Assembly: GCA_022559985.1 (NCBI GenBank)
Contig: JAFJTR010000030.1
Coordinates: 186,001-250,000 of the forward strand
Direction of reading: 5' to 3'
Source of the DNA: Parastagonospora avenae f. sp. tritici 18332-5
Taxonomy: Eukaryota > Ascomycota > Dothideomycetes > Pleosporales > Phaeosphaeriaceae
DNA: 64,000 nucleotides
Below the pieces are notes generated by a model. It saw nothing but the letters and a program-made list of their open reading frames with translations. It was not told where the DNA came from and did no database searches. Positions 21,139 through 33,088 of this stretch are shown here, piece by piece (positions within the stretch are counted from its first letter, which is position 1; each line of letters starts with the position of its first letter). Made by a program: the position numbers and the translations under genes.

Positions 21139-22171
21139 TTATACAGCTAAGCTCTTGCCGCCATCTTGCTTGGTCTTTGGCACGATCTTGAGGGAGAAAT
21201 CCACATGTGGTACGCCTTGGTGTATACTGCTTGTGCTGACGATGTCGATATCTCCACATACGTACTTCTCGACGTTGTGCTCCGTGAGACCACCGCTTAC
21301 CTCCACCAAATACGCCTTCCTATCGCCCGTTCCTCGGCCCCACTTCTCTTTGAGCTGCGCAGCCGCGACCTTGACGCCATCTGGAGTGAAGTTGTCCAAC
21401 ATGACAATGTCACCGCCTGCTGCGATCGCTTCATCTGCCTCCTCGTAGCTCTGGCATTCGACCTCAACTTTAGTAGCGAACCCACCGGCAGATTTGGCAG
21501 CACGGACAGCGTTCGTGATACTGCCAGCGGCGACGATATGGTTGTCTTTCAACATGGTCATGTGAGACAGATCGACTCGATGGGCGTCCACACCACCAAC
21601 AAGCATGCCGTACTTCTCGACTAGCCGGAAACCAGGCGTCGTTTTGCGCGTCCCAGCAAGGATGTTAGGGTAGCCAGCCTTGCGTAGTAGCGTGAGTAAC
21701 CGATTTGACTTTGTTGCTATGCCAGAGCACCGGGCAAGTGTATTGAGAGCTACTCGTTCGCCAAGGAGCAGCTTGCGAACTGGTCCTCGAACAGTCGCAC
21801 AGTGAGTTATAGGTTTGAAGGATGAACCCTCTTTAACGTGCCACTCTACGCTTGGGGAATTATTAGGAACATCTCTGTGGTCTGAAATCATACTCACGTG
21901 CAGTCGAGCTGTCGGAAAACCTCATCGAAGAAAGGCACCCCTGCGACTATGCCCTGATATCGTTTAGCATCTGAGTGCAAGGCCTGCATTCCACGCATAC
22001 CTCACTCTTGCCGAGCAGCTTTGCTTCACTGATGTCATCTCCAACAACGAAGCCGCCGTAATCGAAGCTCGGGGTATCCTCTTCGAGCCACTCCGAGATG
22101 TAGCGCTTGTATGTCTGTGGCAAGAGGTGTGCTACAGCACCGTGCGCCGGCGCTCCTTCTACTTTTGCCAT
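21139..22171 (-). CDS. BNA6: Nicotinate-nucleotide pyrophosphorylase (quinolinate phosphoribosyltransferase)
   Basis: Exons 22171-22001, 21953-21898 and 21850-21139, with two 47-nt introns, give 312 aa, close to the family length. Conserved blocks: HLLPQTYKRYISEWLEEDTP at the start, GERVALNTLARCSGIAT, GTRKTTPGFRLVEKYG, HRVDLSHMTMLKDNH with catalytic lysine and histidine, and IVMLDNF. The enzyme converts quinolinate and PRPP to nicotinate mononucleotide, the last de novo step into NAD. Intron positions were chosen to restore QLDCTVEWHVKEG. The frame is intact and the start is the ATG at 22171. Confidence 0.95.
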
Positions 22172-22426
22172 GTTGATTCGATGAGATGAGAAGAGTGCAA
22201 ATGATGACTGTCTTGATCAAGCTGGAGATACAAAGAAACAGCGAATTGCATACGAAGTCTAGATCGGTGGTTGTGACGCCGGCCTCGGTAGTACATTGAA
22301 GTTATCGATAAGACGACGCAGCCGGCAGTAAGCGGGCGCGTCAAACATTCACCGCCGTCGCAGCATGTGAACTCGACTGACGAGCAAGGACCTTGAATTC
22401 AGACTCTACGTAGACCTGTTGGGGAA

Positions 22427-23324
22427 CTAGATCTTCGATTTCCCTTTTGACCCTCGAAAAGCCGCCAATCGCTCCTTCGTGTCTTCCGCTGCGAATCTGA
22501 CCAAGATATCTCTTCTCTCCCTTTCGCCAGCCAGCTTCATCGCCTCCACATCATCTGCTGCATCCATGGTCAATCGTTTCGCCATCCGCAGAGCCTCTCC
22601 ACTATATGTCCCAATCCTCCTTGCCTTTTCAAGCACCGCGGATAGGAAGCCATCCACGCTCTCGGCTTCCACGACGCTCGTGACCAGCCCCCCAACCCAC
22701 GCCTCGTGCGCAGACAACCGGTCTCCAGCCAGCAGAAGCGCGTTTGCACGTGCCTTGCCCATTGTCTTTGGGAAGTTATATGATGAGCCTCCTTCAGGCA
22801 CGATACCGAGGGATGCAAAGGGTGTCTGGAAGAAGGCAGACTGGTGCGCGTAGATGAGGTCGAAAGAGGACAATTGGGTACATCCCCAACCGATGCTTGC
22901 ACCATGGACGGCTGCGATGAGGACTTTTGGGTAGGCTGTAAGCACAGCAGAGAGAGTGCTGCCGGCAGCGACTTCGGCATCGATGGTGCCTTCTGCGCCG
23001 CCCATCGCTCGGCCTACGATTTGAGCATCAGTATGAACAGGGTAAGCTTGTGTGGAACGCTAACCTGCGCAGTAGTGCTTGCCCATTCCAGTGCTGTTGA
23101 CATCAATTCAAGCCTCCGATAATTTGCTCCCGCAGGCTGACATACACAACCACGACCTTCACGTCATGCTCATCTCGCGCCCAAACCAAACCTTCCCTCA
23201 AATCGTTATACTGTTGCGGATCAAAGGCATTCGATCGTTGAGGTGTGTTATATGTTAAAAGTGCTGCGCCGTTGGATATGCGCTGGCACATGATAGTTCT
23301 AAGGGTCGGAGGCGGCAACATCAT
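22427..23324 (-). CDS. Peroxisomal enoyl-CoA hydratase/isomerase
   Basis: Exons 23324-23146, 23093-23065 and 23013-22427 give 264 aa; the second exon is only 29 nt. Crotonase features: NTPQRSNAFDPQQY near the N-terminus, KVVVVTGMGKHYCAGRAM across the spliced exons, HGASIGWGCTQL as the oxyanion-hole segment, and GIVPEGGSSYNFP carrying an acidic residue usual for catalysis. The C-terminus ends SKI, a variant PTS1 peroxisomal signal, so beta-oxidation of an acyl-CoA in peroxisomes is likely. It may start at the ATG at 23324 or at 23291. It lies directly upstream of QPRTase on the same strand; a shared pathway is not evident. Confidence 0.9.
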
Positions 23325-24307
23325 GGGTTCGACGTCTTCTTAATTAGAAGAGCAGTCATGGAGCATCATTTCGAGCCAAATCGAATCGAAAACTCGAAAA
23401 CCCTCTGGCGTTGCGCATCTTAGTTAAGATCGGAGTGGGTGCGATGCGGGACTGCCTCGGAAGTGTCGACTCGCTATAGTCGACGACTTACCATGATCTT
23501 CACACACCTAACAAAGTCCGAATACTCTGGGCTGTAACGCACGAGCCTTCTATATGTAAAGAGATCCTGATGACTGGAATGTGTGTATCTTCAGATCCCC
23601 AGGCATGCGAGCCGCACTTGCATCCATCCCCACCAGGCGTCGGCAAATTTCCCGCTCGCCTTTTCTCAACAGGAAGAGGTAAACAGGTAGCCTGTATGTA
23701 TCTAAAGATTTCTAATAGAATTAGGTTGAGCATCTCAGGGCTGCGTATATATTCAGGCTTCCTTAAGCTTCTAACGAATGTACCCCTGGAGACTAGGTAT
23801 TAACTTATGTCGTGCAGGTGCAGAGCGTGCACGAATTTAGCGGCTGTCTGGCGTCCCTGCTGTTTCCCTCGTACTTATCAAGCGACTCGAAAGTAAGAGC
23901 TGCAGCGCGTCAGCTGTGTTGCATCGAAACAGGGCTATTGTCCGATCCTGTTGCCTGCTAGGTAAGTTACTACTCATCGTGTGAAGGAATAATCAGCCGT
24001 AGACGCAATGCGCGCGCAACTTCAGACTGCGCCTTGTATCGTTCACCAGCCCGCCTTGACCGGTCTCGCCCATGCTCAGAGGCGACGGTCGAAGCGTCTG
24101 ATTCGCATGGTCCGTTAGCTTGCATCGCCACCGCCATATGCATGTAATGTGCATGAACAGGTGGACCAGACAAATGCGCCCCCAATTGAAGCACGATGAG
24201 GGGCTGTGTCAGCGACAAGGCTACGCCAGATCTCATCTTGTCTTTGGTTCCTCCTCATCGTCCTCAAACGAACTCAGACCACGCCGACTGAACACTACCA
24301 TTGAGAA
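23325..24307. promoter_or_regulatory. Divergent region between enoyl-CoA hydratase and the HeLo-like gene
   Basis: About 1 kb between start codons on opposite strands. An AT-rich part lies near 23690-23800. No gene, LTR ends or inverted repeats are seen. Confidence 0.5.
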
Positions 24308-27300
24308 ATGGCCGAAATCATTGGGGTCATCGGCAGCACGATTGCAATTGCCAATAGTGCTGCCCAGCTGTCTAGAGCACTCTTCGACATTGTCCAGACT
24401 TTCAAAAATGCTCGAGAAGAAATTGCCGACATCGCGCATCAATTACAGATTCTAGGGGGAACCCTCCATTCGCTCTGGAACATTATGCACTCACAGCGCA
24501 ACCTTTGCCAGCCGGTCCTATTCGACAACACGAATGCGATTCTCCACCAGTACTGCAAGGTGGACAAAGAATTGAGAAAGTTGATTGAAGGTCCGAAAAG
24601 CTTAGCAAGGCTGACGTGGTGCATCAAAAAGACCAAGGTGAAGTCGTTGCTGAAGAGGATTGAGGCTATCAAGATCTCTTTGACCTTGGAGCTCACTGTG
24701 GTGCAATTTGCCAGAGAGGAGGTGATTCGTCAGTGAGTGATCGATGCGCTATGAGATCCGACCCTCTGTGACTAACATCAACAAGACCGGCAGAACATAA
24801 TCGTTATCGCCCTCTTCTTGAGAGCGCTGTCCAAGCGAATCGTCAGATTGTTGAGAGTGCACAACGTGATAGCATCGAAGACACACTTGCTTCCGATCAG
24901 CGGCGTGCCGAAGTGGACGTTTATAGAGAGGGCACTTTCGACACGGCTACTTGGCTCTATCATCTTGTCTTTACCTCACAGGCGCCTGAAGTTCCGAAGA
25001 AAGTGCCAAGAAAAGACATTCACCAATTACAACCCAGTGTGGTTGACGAGAGCACCGAGAACTTAGTACGCTTCACACGCTCGCCACTTCCGTATAGTCA
25101 GGGGTTGCCGCCACCACCCTCGCCAAGGACAGATGATGCGGACAAAACCATGATTGTGTGGACTGCACAGACAGAGCCCAACCAGGTGATTGAGAGACTT
25201 CTCTCAACATGGACAACGCTCACGCATGAGCAAATCGGACTGAGCTCTAGGCAACAAGTGGATGACAAGTGGCGTCAAGATTTCCTAAACATCATTGAGG
25301 AGGCGAGGCACGAGGGCGAATCAGACTTCAATAAGTGGGAAGAAGACAACCCATATAGCTCTGAAGAAAGTGATAGCATTGAGAGCACCATCGACGGAGT
25401 CTCCAGGCCTCACCGTCACCGAACACGTATGCCTGATGTGGTCACCCGCAACAATCGCACTTCGAACACTTCCTATGACGAGTGGGCTAACAGCGCGTCC
25501 ATTGCAACTTCCAAAAGCGACGCGGAAGAAGAGGAAGATCCTCTACCGACGTTCGTGCCTTCAGACTCGAAGAGAGGAAATAAGAAGGGCGGGGAGCGTC
25601 GCAATCCGAAGCAGAGCAAAAGTCACAAGAAAACGAACACCAATCATGCGCGGGGCGACCGCACGCACACGGCGGCGAGACGGTCGAATCCATATGTGAA
25701 TAACGTCTCAAGTCCGCCATTACGACCCACTACTTCCCGATTTTATTCAGAGACTGACAACTATGCTGTTCCAAATGGTGTGCCTGGTCCGGCACCTGTG
25801 TATCCTCTATATCCAAGCCATCATCATCCGTTTCCATTGCCAAGGTCGGATAGCATGAATCCTTTCACGCTGGGTGGCTTCCAAAATGCCTACGAGTCAC
25901 AAGCGAGCCGAAACCCTTTCGTATCGGGCAACTTCCCCTCAGCGTCTTTTCCAAGCGACCCACCATGGCCGCCTCAAGCACCATTGCATGAGGACACTAT
26001 AGCACATCCCTCATCTACTGCCTCCTTGAAGCATACCAAGGAGCAGAAAGATGCGCAAGATACCACAACGACTTCCAAAGAAGATGCTATGCTGGCAACG
26101 ATCAGTCGTCTGATCGCAGACTCGGGCCAATCGAAAACATCCAACATAGAAGACCCTCGTCTTGCAAAGATACTACAAATGCTCATATTGCAGCAGGAAC
26201 AGCATGCTGGAGTGGAGCTGGAAAGAGCCAAAGCAACAGCCGAAGTGGAGATGACGCAAATCTTAGCAGCTCGCGATAGAGATGACTCAAGAATTCGACA
26301 GCTAGAGACACTCATCATTCAACAGAAAGAAGAGCAGGAAAAGTCTGATGCAAGGTGGAGAGCCGAAAGAGCAGCACTCGACGAAGAGTCTGCAAAGCAG
26401 GCACAAGAAACGAAAGAACTAGCCGAGCGGGAAATAGCAGCAGCCCGCTCCGCCAAGAAGGCTGCACGCAAGGCTCTCAAATTTGCCCAAGCGGAGGCAG
26501 AGAACCGGGCAAAGGAAGAAGCGGACGCGAAAGCAAAAGCCGAACGAAAGAAGACGAACAAACAATCCAAAGAACGTATACAGAAATACGAAAAGCTCTT
26601 AGATGCAGCAGTAGAGGGGCGTGCCACAGCATTTCAGAGCACGGAGCAACCCCTCCGTCGGACTTGCATCACGGACGGTAATCGCAGCGTTGAGGTTGCT
26701 GAGTATGCAATGGATAGCTCAAAACCGCACGCAAACACAAGTATACTTACTCCTGGATTTCTTCAAGACGCTATGTACGGCACAAGAACAGACAATCGTC
26801 TTGATCACAGCCGCCCACGCATCGGACAGCGCTTGCTCAACCAGTCGTATAACCCCGTTACTTCACAATCTAACTCACGGCTCGCTCCAGTAGAGATGAA
26901 GGATACTACCGAGACACAACACGATATCAATCAGCAAATGATCCTCTTCCCCGCTAGACTCAACAAAAGCTCGGCGAAAACTACAGAACTACAATCATCA
27001 CTTGCCAAAATTGGCGTCAATACTAGCTTTGTGGAGAACGTCGGCCATTGTGAAGCTTCTTCTTACATGGAAGACATGGGCAACGAGGTAGTACGAAGTA
27101 GCGTCTTTTGGGAGGGACCATCTTCAAGCTTAGGCAGCGAGCTTTTGTCCACGTACAGGAGCTTCGGATGGAAGCCGCCTTATGCTCGAACATCAAGTAA
27201 GCTAAATGTACTGAGTTTGTCTTGTCGAATGCTAATCGTTCTCAGGCTTAGGTCAAACGCACTTTCTTGGCAGTCAGCCTATACATTCTTATTTCTTTCA

Positions 27301-28081
27301 ACCGGACTATAGACCCCAATTTTCGTCGTGCGAACCATCTGTACACACTGAAAGTATCATCATCGACAAGGCTTTGATCCATGAGTATGCATTGACCGAG
27401 ATGGGCCACGCATTCTGCTGCACCGAATCAGGATCATATGAGTTGGACGGCAGGTTACAATACGTAAGTAGCCCGGAACCAGACCAAAGCTCAAACAATA
27501 CTAACTACTATACACAGAGTGACATCGAAGCCCTCATTGAACGATCCTTTCAAATGAGAGAAAACTATCTTCGAAAAGCATATCGGCAATTAGGCTGGCA
27601 AACAAAACCCGCGCAAGAGACAAAGAAATCTGTCCCTATCAAGACATCATTGGTATCGAGAATACCACAGTCGCCAGTCACTGCCACTGAGAGCCAGAAA
27701 TCATATGCGACTTCAGAAGACGAAGGAGGCGAATCTGGGTATCAAGAAGAGAGTGATCGCAATGACATAGGGTCTGCAGGAGTGAGCGACGATGACGGTG
27801 ACGATGACGATGCCGCGTCTCAAGTGACAGCAGGGGCTACTTCAACTGAATTTGAAGAGCAGAACGAGGACGATGACAGCACTGTTGATACCCGCCTCGA
27901 CGTGGGTCATGATTCCAGCGGCACTTCGAACGTGTCGACGTCGTTGACAACATGGTCGTCTAACTCCAAGAATCCTTTCCGGAAAGTCTCCGGAAAGTCT
28001 ACGAAGAGTGGGAGAGGTCATGCAACCAGTGAGAAGTTCATGGAGAGCGCCTGGGACGAACCCCTTATTCTCCTTGATTAG
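24308..28081 (+). CDS. Large protein with HeLo-like fungal STAND N-terminal domain and coiled coil
   Basis: Exons 24308-24732, 24786-27196, 27246-27463 and 27518-28081 give 1,205 aa. The first about 200 residues (MAEIIGVIGSTIAIANSAAQ, then a helical bundle) match the HeLo-like N-domain of fungal STAND proteins (PF17111 type). No NACHT or NB-ARC nucleotide-binding domain follows. Instead there is a long disordered S/P/R-rich region, a long coiled coil at about 560-760 rich in E, K, A and R, and an unrecognised C-terminal module (SDIEALIERSFQMRENYL) ending in an acidic, Ser-rich tail. HeLo-like domains in other fungi act in programmed cell death and non-self recognition, so a signalling role is possible but unproven. 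The third intron (54 nt) is stop-free and would read through if retained. Confidence 0.78.
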
Positions 28082-29166
28082 CTGGGGTGTGTTTGCTTCG
28101 GGGATTAGTTAGTGTCTTGATGCATGCCATTTTGATAAAGCTTCAATCGGAAACGCTATGACAACCTTGGAGATCTCATGATTTCAAGCTTTTACGATTT
28201 TATTGAATTGAATGTAACGGAAAAATGTCTAGGCGTGTTTATCGAACTAGCTTGAGGTTGGAGATGTGTAGTGATCGTGTAACATATCTACTTTTCTTGG
28301 TGTGTTATCGGAGCCCGAAACTCTTCACGACTTCTGCACGGTTCGCTCAACACATAGACCTAGACACTGAGCGATTTCAACCAGCTATGTCGTACCTGGC
28401 AACCTCTGTATTTGCATAATTAAACGTGTAGCATATGTTGCGATCGTATAGTAAACGTAATATAGATGATGAAAAAGAACTTCCTACAATCTATGATGTC
28501 AAGATGCTTGATACATTGCAACTACGGTCAGCACGCTAGACATGTCAAATCTGAGTCTGAATATCACAAGGATGCTCAAACATGGTTGCTGCCCGAAGAA
28601 GAGTGGTTTTCGTTATGTTCAAGACCAGCGCCACTACGATTGAAGTACCTTGAGTCCATCAGCAACATACTCTTCGCGAATGTCTAATAAATTGTCCTTA
28701 CAGCAGTGAAGATAATACAAGTCTCTCGAGAGACAGCGTCATGAACATGCTAGAAGACACATATTTATAGATTAAAAGCCGCAGGGATTATGTGCCTAAG
28801 GCACTTATGTTACCAACTTCAATTAGAGATACAAAAATATGTTATACACTACGAAAGGATCATTACGTAGATTCTAGAGCGATGAAAGATAATTACGCAA
28901 GCAGCAAATTCAGCGCATGCGCTACTGTACTTCTAACAGAGTTTCATCTCTGTATTCTTGTCTTTGTCAACAACAGCATTGCGTATAACTAGACAATAGG
29001 ACACAAAGAATTTATCTATAACATAGAGTAAGATTAGAGTAGGCTACAAGAGGGGCAAAGTGTATGTTACGACATCTATTCATGGACAAGAGATACGTAC
29101 TTCAACTGATGATCAGCCCATTCCAATTTTGCCGCTTCCTGGTGGCATTGCTCTTGTCCACGGAAA
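28082..29166. other. AT-rich gene-free stretch
   Basis: Between the convergent ends of two genes. ORFs here are short (the longest ATG-initiated about 70 codons) with no family-like content and no introns that extend them. Nothing is recognised; it may hold 3' UTRs. Confidence 0.5.
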
Positions 29167-30391
29167 TCAATGAGCAGCTGCAAACCTCGCTTCTTCCAGC
29201 GCTCTTCTACCCGAAAATTTCTTGTCGACTGGATGCCTTTCCAAAGCCGCCTCTGAGCCAAAATACAATTGCACTTCTTTCACCAGCGAGGATACGGCTT
29301 TCACTTCATCTCTAGCATCCGGAGTTGCTTCTTGTAGAGAGCGCGTTAGGCGCTTCAAGCTCTTGATCTGGAGTTTGATGCTATGTAAGCTTGCGTTGAT
29401 GATGTAGCCAATACTTTCTGTCGGATCTTGCCGGCTCCTATTCATTGTTAACACACGAGACGCACAGGAACCTGGTACGAAGGACTTACGGCTCATGATT
29501 CGGACCGTCGAAGATCGTCTCTTCATCATCGATCCTGGGTATGTCTTTGAACTTGAGATCATTCGGTTTAGCCTTTGCACACGCATCGTGGAGCTCTATC
29601 GCTCGCTCAATCAAGCGATCCATATTTCGTGATGCAGCGTCTGTAACGGCTCTTGCTTCTTCTGGTACATCTCTCCCGGCCATGTTTTCGATATTCGCAA
29701 TGCTACTCCAGACGCGCAGATCGAATTGAAAGCCTTTAACTTGTTCGGATATCTTTTCGAACGTCAAGTCGCGTGGACTCGCTGCCTCGACGTCGGTGTA
29801 GCGCACACATGCTAAAATGATGTCGGCAAGTTTATTCTGCAACACCAGGTACCTGTATCGTAGTTGAGATTGGCCGCTGGGAGATCTAGGACTGCCAACG
29901 GGAGTTTTTCCCGGCTTTTGATCCATTGCATTTGATTCTGGTAATTCTTTCTGGATAATGACTGGTGGTATCTTGATTTTTGGTCTCTCGAAAGCTGGCG
30001 ATTTGGAGTGGTTTGAAGCGCGCCTCCCTTCTTCGACTATCATCTCTTCATTTTTGCTTAGAAACTCTGGTTGTGGACTCACTTCCCGTGTGTTGAACGC
30101 CCTAGGTAAATTGTCTGTTCGCGAACCTGTATCTGATCGAGCTCTTCGATGGTGGCGTGGATTCACCTCGTAGGCGGGGACAGCAAGCCGGTCTGAACCT
30201 GTGCGCTGATGGGTGGCGCCGTAGTGTTTTCCGTGGTGATAGGGCACCATTTGTCGCTCTTTGTCGCGTCTGTTCCATATTTCCTGGTCTTCTAGATAAT
30301 CCAAGTAGCCATTTGATCGTGCGCGACGCACTTCGGGTTCGCGTTCAAAGTCGTCGTCGACTTCGAGGAACACTGGCGATCTCGGAGACAT
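29167..30391 (-). CDS. Unknown conserved-looking protein, 390 aa
   Basis: Exons 30391-29490 and 29437-29167 (52-nt intron, donor GTAAGT) sum to 1,173 nt. The N-terminal 180 residues are disordered and rich in R, S, P and E. The remainder is helical, with LRYRYLVLQNKLADIILACV, then RVWSSIANIENMAGRDVPEE, and, in exon 2, a long helical stretch SLHSIKLQIKSLKRLTRSLQ. No named domain is evident. A leader intron probably lies upstream (GTAAGTTCC near 30460, acceptor TTTGTGCAG near 30410), so I chose the ATG at 30391 rather than the one at 30412. It sits between two HeLo-like genes and is transcribed opposite to both; a functional link is possible but not shown. Confidence 0.75.
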
Positions 30392-31097
30392 CTCTTCTGA
30401 GCAGCTGCACAAAGCTCAAGTTTGATGGTGGTTGAGAATGTCGAGGAACTTACGTTCAATAATCAGGCAACAAGCTCTAAAAGTTACAGTACATGTAGGT
30501 ATCACCCGTGGCCGTCAGCAATGTGAGCGTCTTGTGTCTGCCACCCTCAATATCTTCAGCCTCAAGTCCGAATCAAAGAAAACCGGATGATTCCGAAACT
30601 AAAAGGAGCTTGCCAAGTTTATCGGTAATCAGAACGCCACAGCATAAGATGGTGTAATGCTCGCCTACGTTTGGGGCCGAAATTGGGGGCGGTCTTGTGG
30701 CTGAGCAACACGACATGGGGCCGGTGAACACCAACCGTGCTGCTGCGGCCCCAATTGATGTACACCCTACTGCGTTGTAAATTAACAAGCTGAGGTCTGC
30801 ATTGCATCATCAGCGTAGACGATTCTGGAAGTCGAGGCCGCTCTTTGTGGCTCTGAAGATCGCACTGCCTGATGTTGCCGACCTATTCCTGACTGGGCGC
30901 CGGCCATATCAGCGCACACCTTCCTGCATTATTCTGGCGAATACATTGCATCGCTTTTCTCCAAAGTTTTATTCATCCCTACTGCAGCAGATGCCCAGTA
31001 TCCGTTGACCTAAGAGCAGTCGAGATCGTGCACACAACAACAACATTAGAGGGCCTATCTCCTATCTCAAGGCCCCGTAGATCTACGGCTCTTGATC
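30392..31097. promoter_or_regulatory. Divergent promoter of the 390-aa gene and the second HeLo-like gene
   Basis: About 0.7 kb between opposite starts. A leader intron of the minus gene is likely near 30410-30465. No other element is identified. Confidence 0.5.
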
Positions 31098-32717
31098 ATG
31101 GCGGAGGTGCTTGGTATCATTACTGGTCTCATCACAGCAGGCCAGGCGCTGGAGAGCTTCGCACAGCATACACGAAAATGGAAACGTCTCAGCGACCGCC
31201 TCTTCGACATCAGAGAAGGAATCGACGTTGCTGAACTCGCCTTAGCAAGCTGGAAGCGGAAATTCCAGATCGAGGAGCGACATCGCCGTGTGTACATGGA
31301 AGTTCTCTTTGGCAAACAAGGCTACGAACGTATCTCGGCTACCCTGGGAAGCATTGCGCTCGTCACCCGAGTCGTGCGAGGCGACATTAACAAGATCATT
31401 GGGCGAGCGCTCCTTGCACAGAAAGACGGAAGACCGAATGGTAATGGATACGAGAGCGATATCGATGAGAGACTTGTTAAAGACTGTCTACGTCGCATCC
31501 AGCAAAACAATACGTGGTCGCGCAAGTTTGCGCTCAGCGTGCTTGGAAAGGCTGATGAACTGGAGAGACGCCTGGACAAATTGGACAAGAAAGTGACGGT
31601 ACTCGAACGCTTCTCTGATTTGTATCTAGAGAGGGAACATCCAGACATCTTTGCGGAGATGAAGCGACTCGGAGGACGCAGAGTCATACTCAAAGTGGGA
31701 GACGGCGGAACAGACGACCTCGGGAAGCACCTCAAGAACTCCATGGCAGCAAGAGACGACGCGCAGCTCCTTCACAAAGCTTCCGGGAAAGGCAGCCGCG
31801 TGCACATCGGGCTTGCCGTGCCACAGATTAGGGACCGCGATTTCGACTTCTTACTGGACCTAGATGGCAAGACGGATGAGTTTCTGCTACAGCCAATCAA
31901 GATCAAGGCAAACAACGACTCGCCGCGAGTCAAAAGCGACTTCACCGCGATAGTTCCAGTCCTTCGGAGCAATCCGAAGTTTGAACACTACGTCCAACCA
32001 TCCGCTGCAAGCGCCAATGCTTTCCGCATCAAAATTCCATCAGCGAATCATCTGGCAGACCTTGAGCACAAAGACTCATTAGCTACCATGATCAAGAGTC
32101 GTGATGCATACCTAGGTTCTCAGATTCTGTACCAGCAAGATCAAAGCGCCATAGCCAGCGGCATCGCACAAGGCGCCCTTCGTCTCATTGGAAGCCAATG
32201 GATGGACTTTCTCGACTGCTCCAATATCAGGTGGCGGAGAACAGCTGATGGCCAATGGACGAGCATGCTCACTTCCACACCAGGAAACGCATCGACAACC
32301 CGCACTCTGGAGCAATGCTACACAGCGAATCGCATAGGAAGAGGCAGCCGTGATCTCAGGAAGCACATTCAAATCTTCCGAATCGGCCTTGTGCTCTGCG
32401 AACTCGCATTGAAGACGCCCATCTCCTATGTCGATTTCGATCCTTCTTCCAACACGGTGAAGCTCTTCATCAACAACGACGAGGAGATCGATGTGGTGGA
32501 CCTTGCAGCGGCGGTGGAGAGGGAGAACAACGTGCTAATAGGCAACATCGTCTTTTATTGCCTCAATGTGCTGCAGGATAAAGACAAGATGAAGGACAAA
32601 GCGATCGAGGCAGACTACTACAAGGAGGTATTGAAGGACGCAAAGGAGCTCGATGGTCAGTTGCAGAAATATAGGAGGAGGGGAGATAAGAGTGCTGTCA
32701 GTGCGGGTGGCATGTAG
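31098..32717 (+). CDS. HeLo-like domain protein with C-terminal DUF7580-like (pseudokinase-like) region
   Basis: An intronless gene of 539 aa. I chose the ATG at 31098 because the frame two codons earlier begins with a TTG. The N-terminal about 200 residues (MAEVLGIITGLITAGQALES, followed by amphipathic helices and a coiled-coil EADELERRLDKLDKK-type stretch) match HeLo/HeLo-like domains. The C-terminal half contains IFRIGLVLCELALKTPISYV and a helical tail, resembling the DUF7580 or degenerate-kinase part of many fungal HeLo proteins; no ATP-binding loop or catalytic HRD is seen. A role in fungal cell-death signalling is inferred from the domain, not shown. No C-terminal amyloid motif was recognised. 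Confidence 0.8.
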   Translation: MAEVLGIITGLITAGQALESFAQHTRKWKRLSDRLFDIREGIDVAELALASWKRKFQIEERHRRVYMEVLFGKQGYERISATLGSIALVTRVVRGDINKIIGRALLAQKDGRPNGNGYESDIDERLVKDCLRRIQQNNTWSRKFALSVLGKADELERRLDKLDKKVTVLERFSDLYLEREHPDIFAEMKRLGGRRVILKVGDGGTDDLGKHLKNSMAARDDAQLLHKASGKGSRVHIGLAVPQIRDRDFDFLLDLDGKTDEFLLQPIKIKANNDSPRVKSDFTAIVPVLRSNPKFEHYVQPSAASANAFRIKIPSANHLADLEHKDSLATMIKSRDAYLGSQILYQQDQSAIASGIAQGALRLIGSQWMDFLDCSNIRWRRTADGQWTSMLTSTPGNASTTRTLEQCYTANRIGRGSRDLRKHIQIFRIGLVLCELALKTPISYVDFDPSSNTVKLFINNDEEIDVVDLAAAVERENNVLIGNIVFYCLNVLQDKDKMKDKAIEADYYKEVLKDAKELDGQLQKYRRRGDKSAVSAGGM

Positions 32718-32794
32718 CGAGGAAGAGCCTTCTGACTGTGTCTGGTGTATGATATCTTGATTGTCCTCTATTTTGATCATTTCAGCCCCTGATT

Positions 32795-33088
32795 CTATCC
32801 CTTTCCATAGTTCGGTCCACCAATTCCTTTCTCACCCGGGTTGTTTGCACTGGGATCAACGCCCACATTCGAATTACCACTATCTGAAGCTACGGGTGCT
32901 TCGCCGGGTTTAGGGTGTTCCTTCGCGGCTGGCGCATTGGGTGCGCCGAGACCTTTTGCTATATGATAGGGTCAGTCATCAGTCACAAGCACGATACATT
33001 CAGTTGAGAGCTTTGTACCTTCGGCTTGCTGCTTGTTGAATTTATCTGAAGCGGCGTTGGACTGCCCTGGGGTCTTGGAGTGTGGCAT
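32795..33088 (-). CDS. Small hydrophilic protein, 77 aa
   Basis: Exons 33088-33019 and 32958-32795 flank a 60-nt intron (GTACAAAG ... CATATAG) and keep one frame, with ATG and TAG. The peptide is disordered and low in hydrophobics: it starts MPHSKTPGQSNAASDKFNK, has PAAKEHPKPGEAPVASDSG, and ends with NPGEKGIGGPNYGKG. Such short hydrophilic proteins in fungi can be stress-related, but I do not recognise this one. Its stop lies 78 bp from the end of the HeLo-like gene, on the opposite strand. Confidence 0.7.

Noticed and set aside
23325..24307. A second LTR or other TE near 23.7 kb
   Set aside because: The AT-rich stretch lacks TG...CA ends, flanking duplications or internal repeats.
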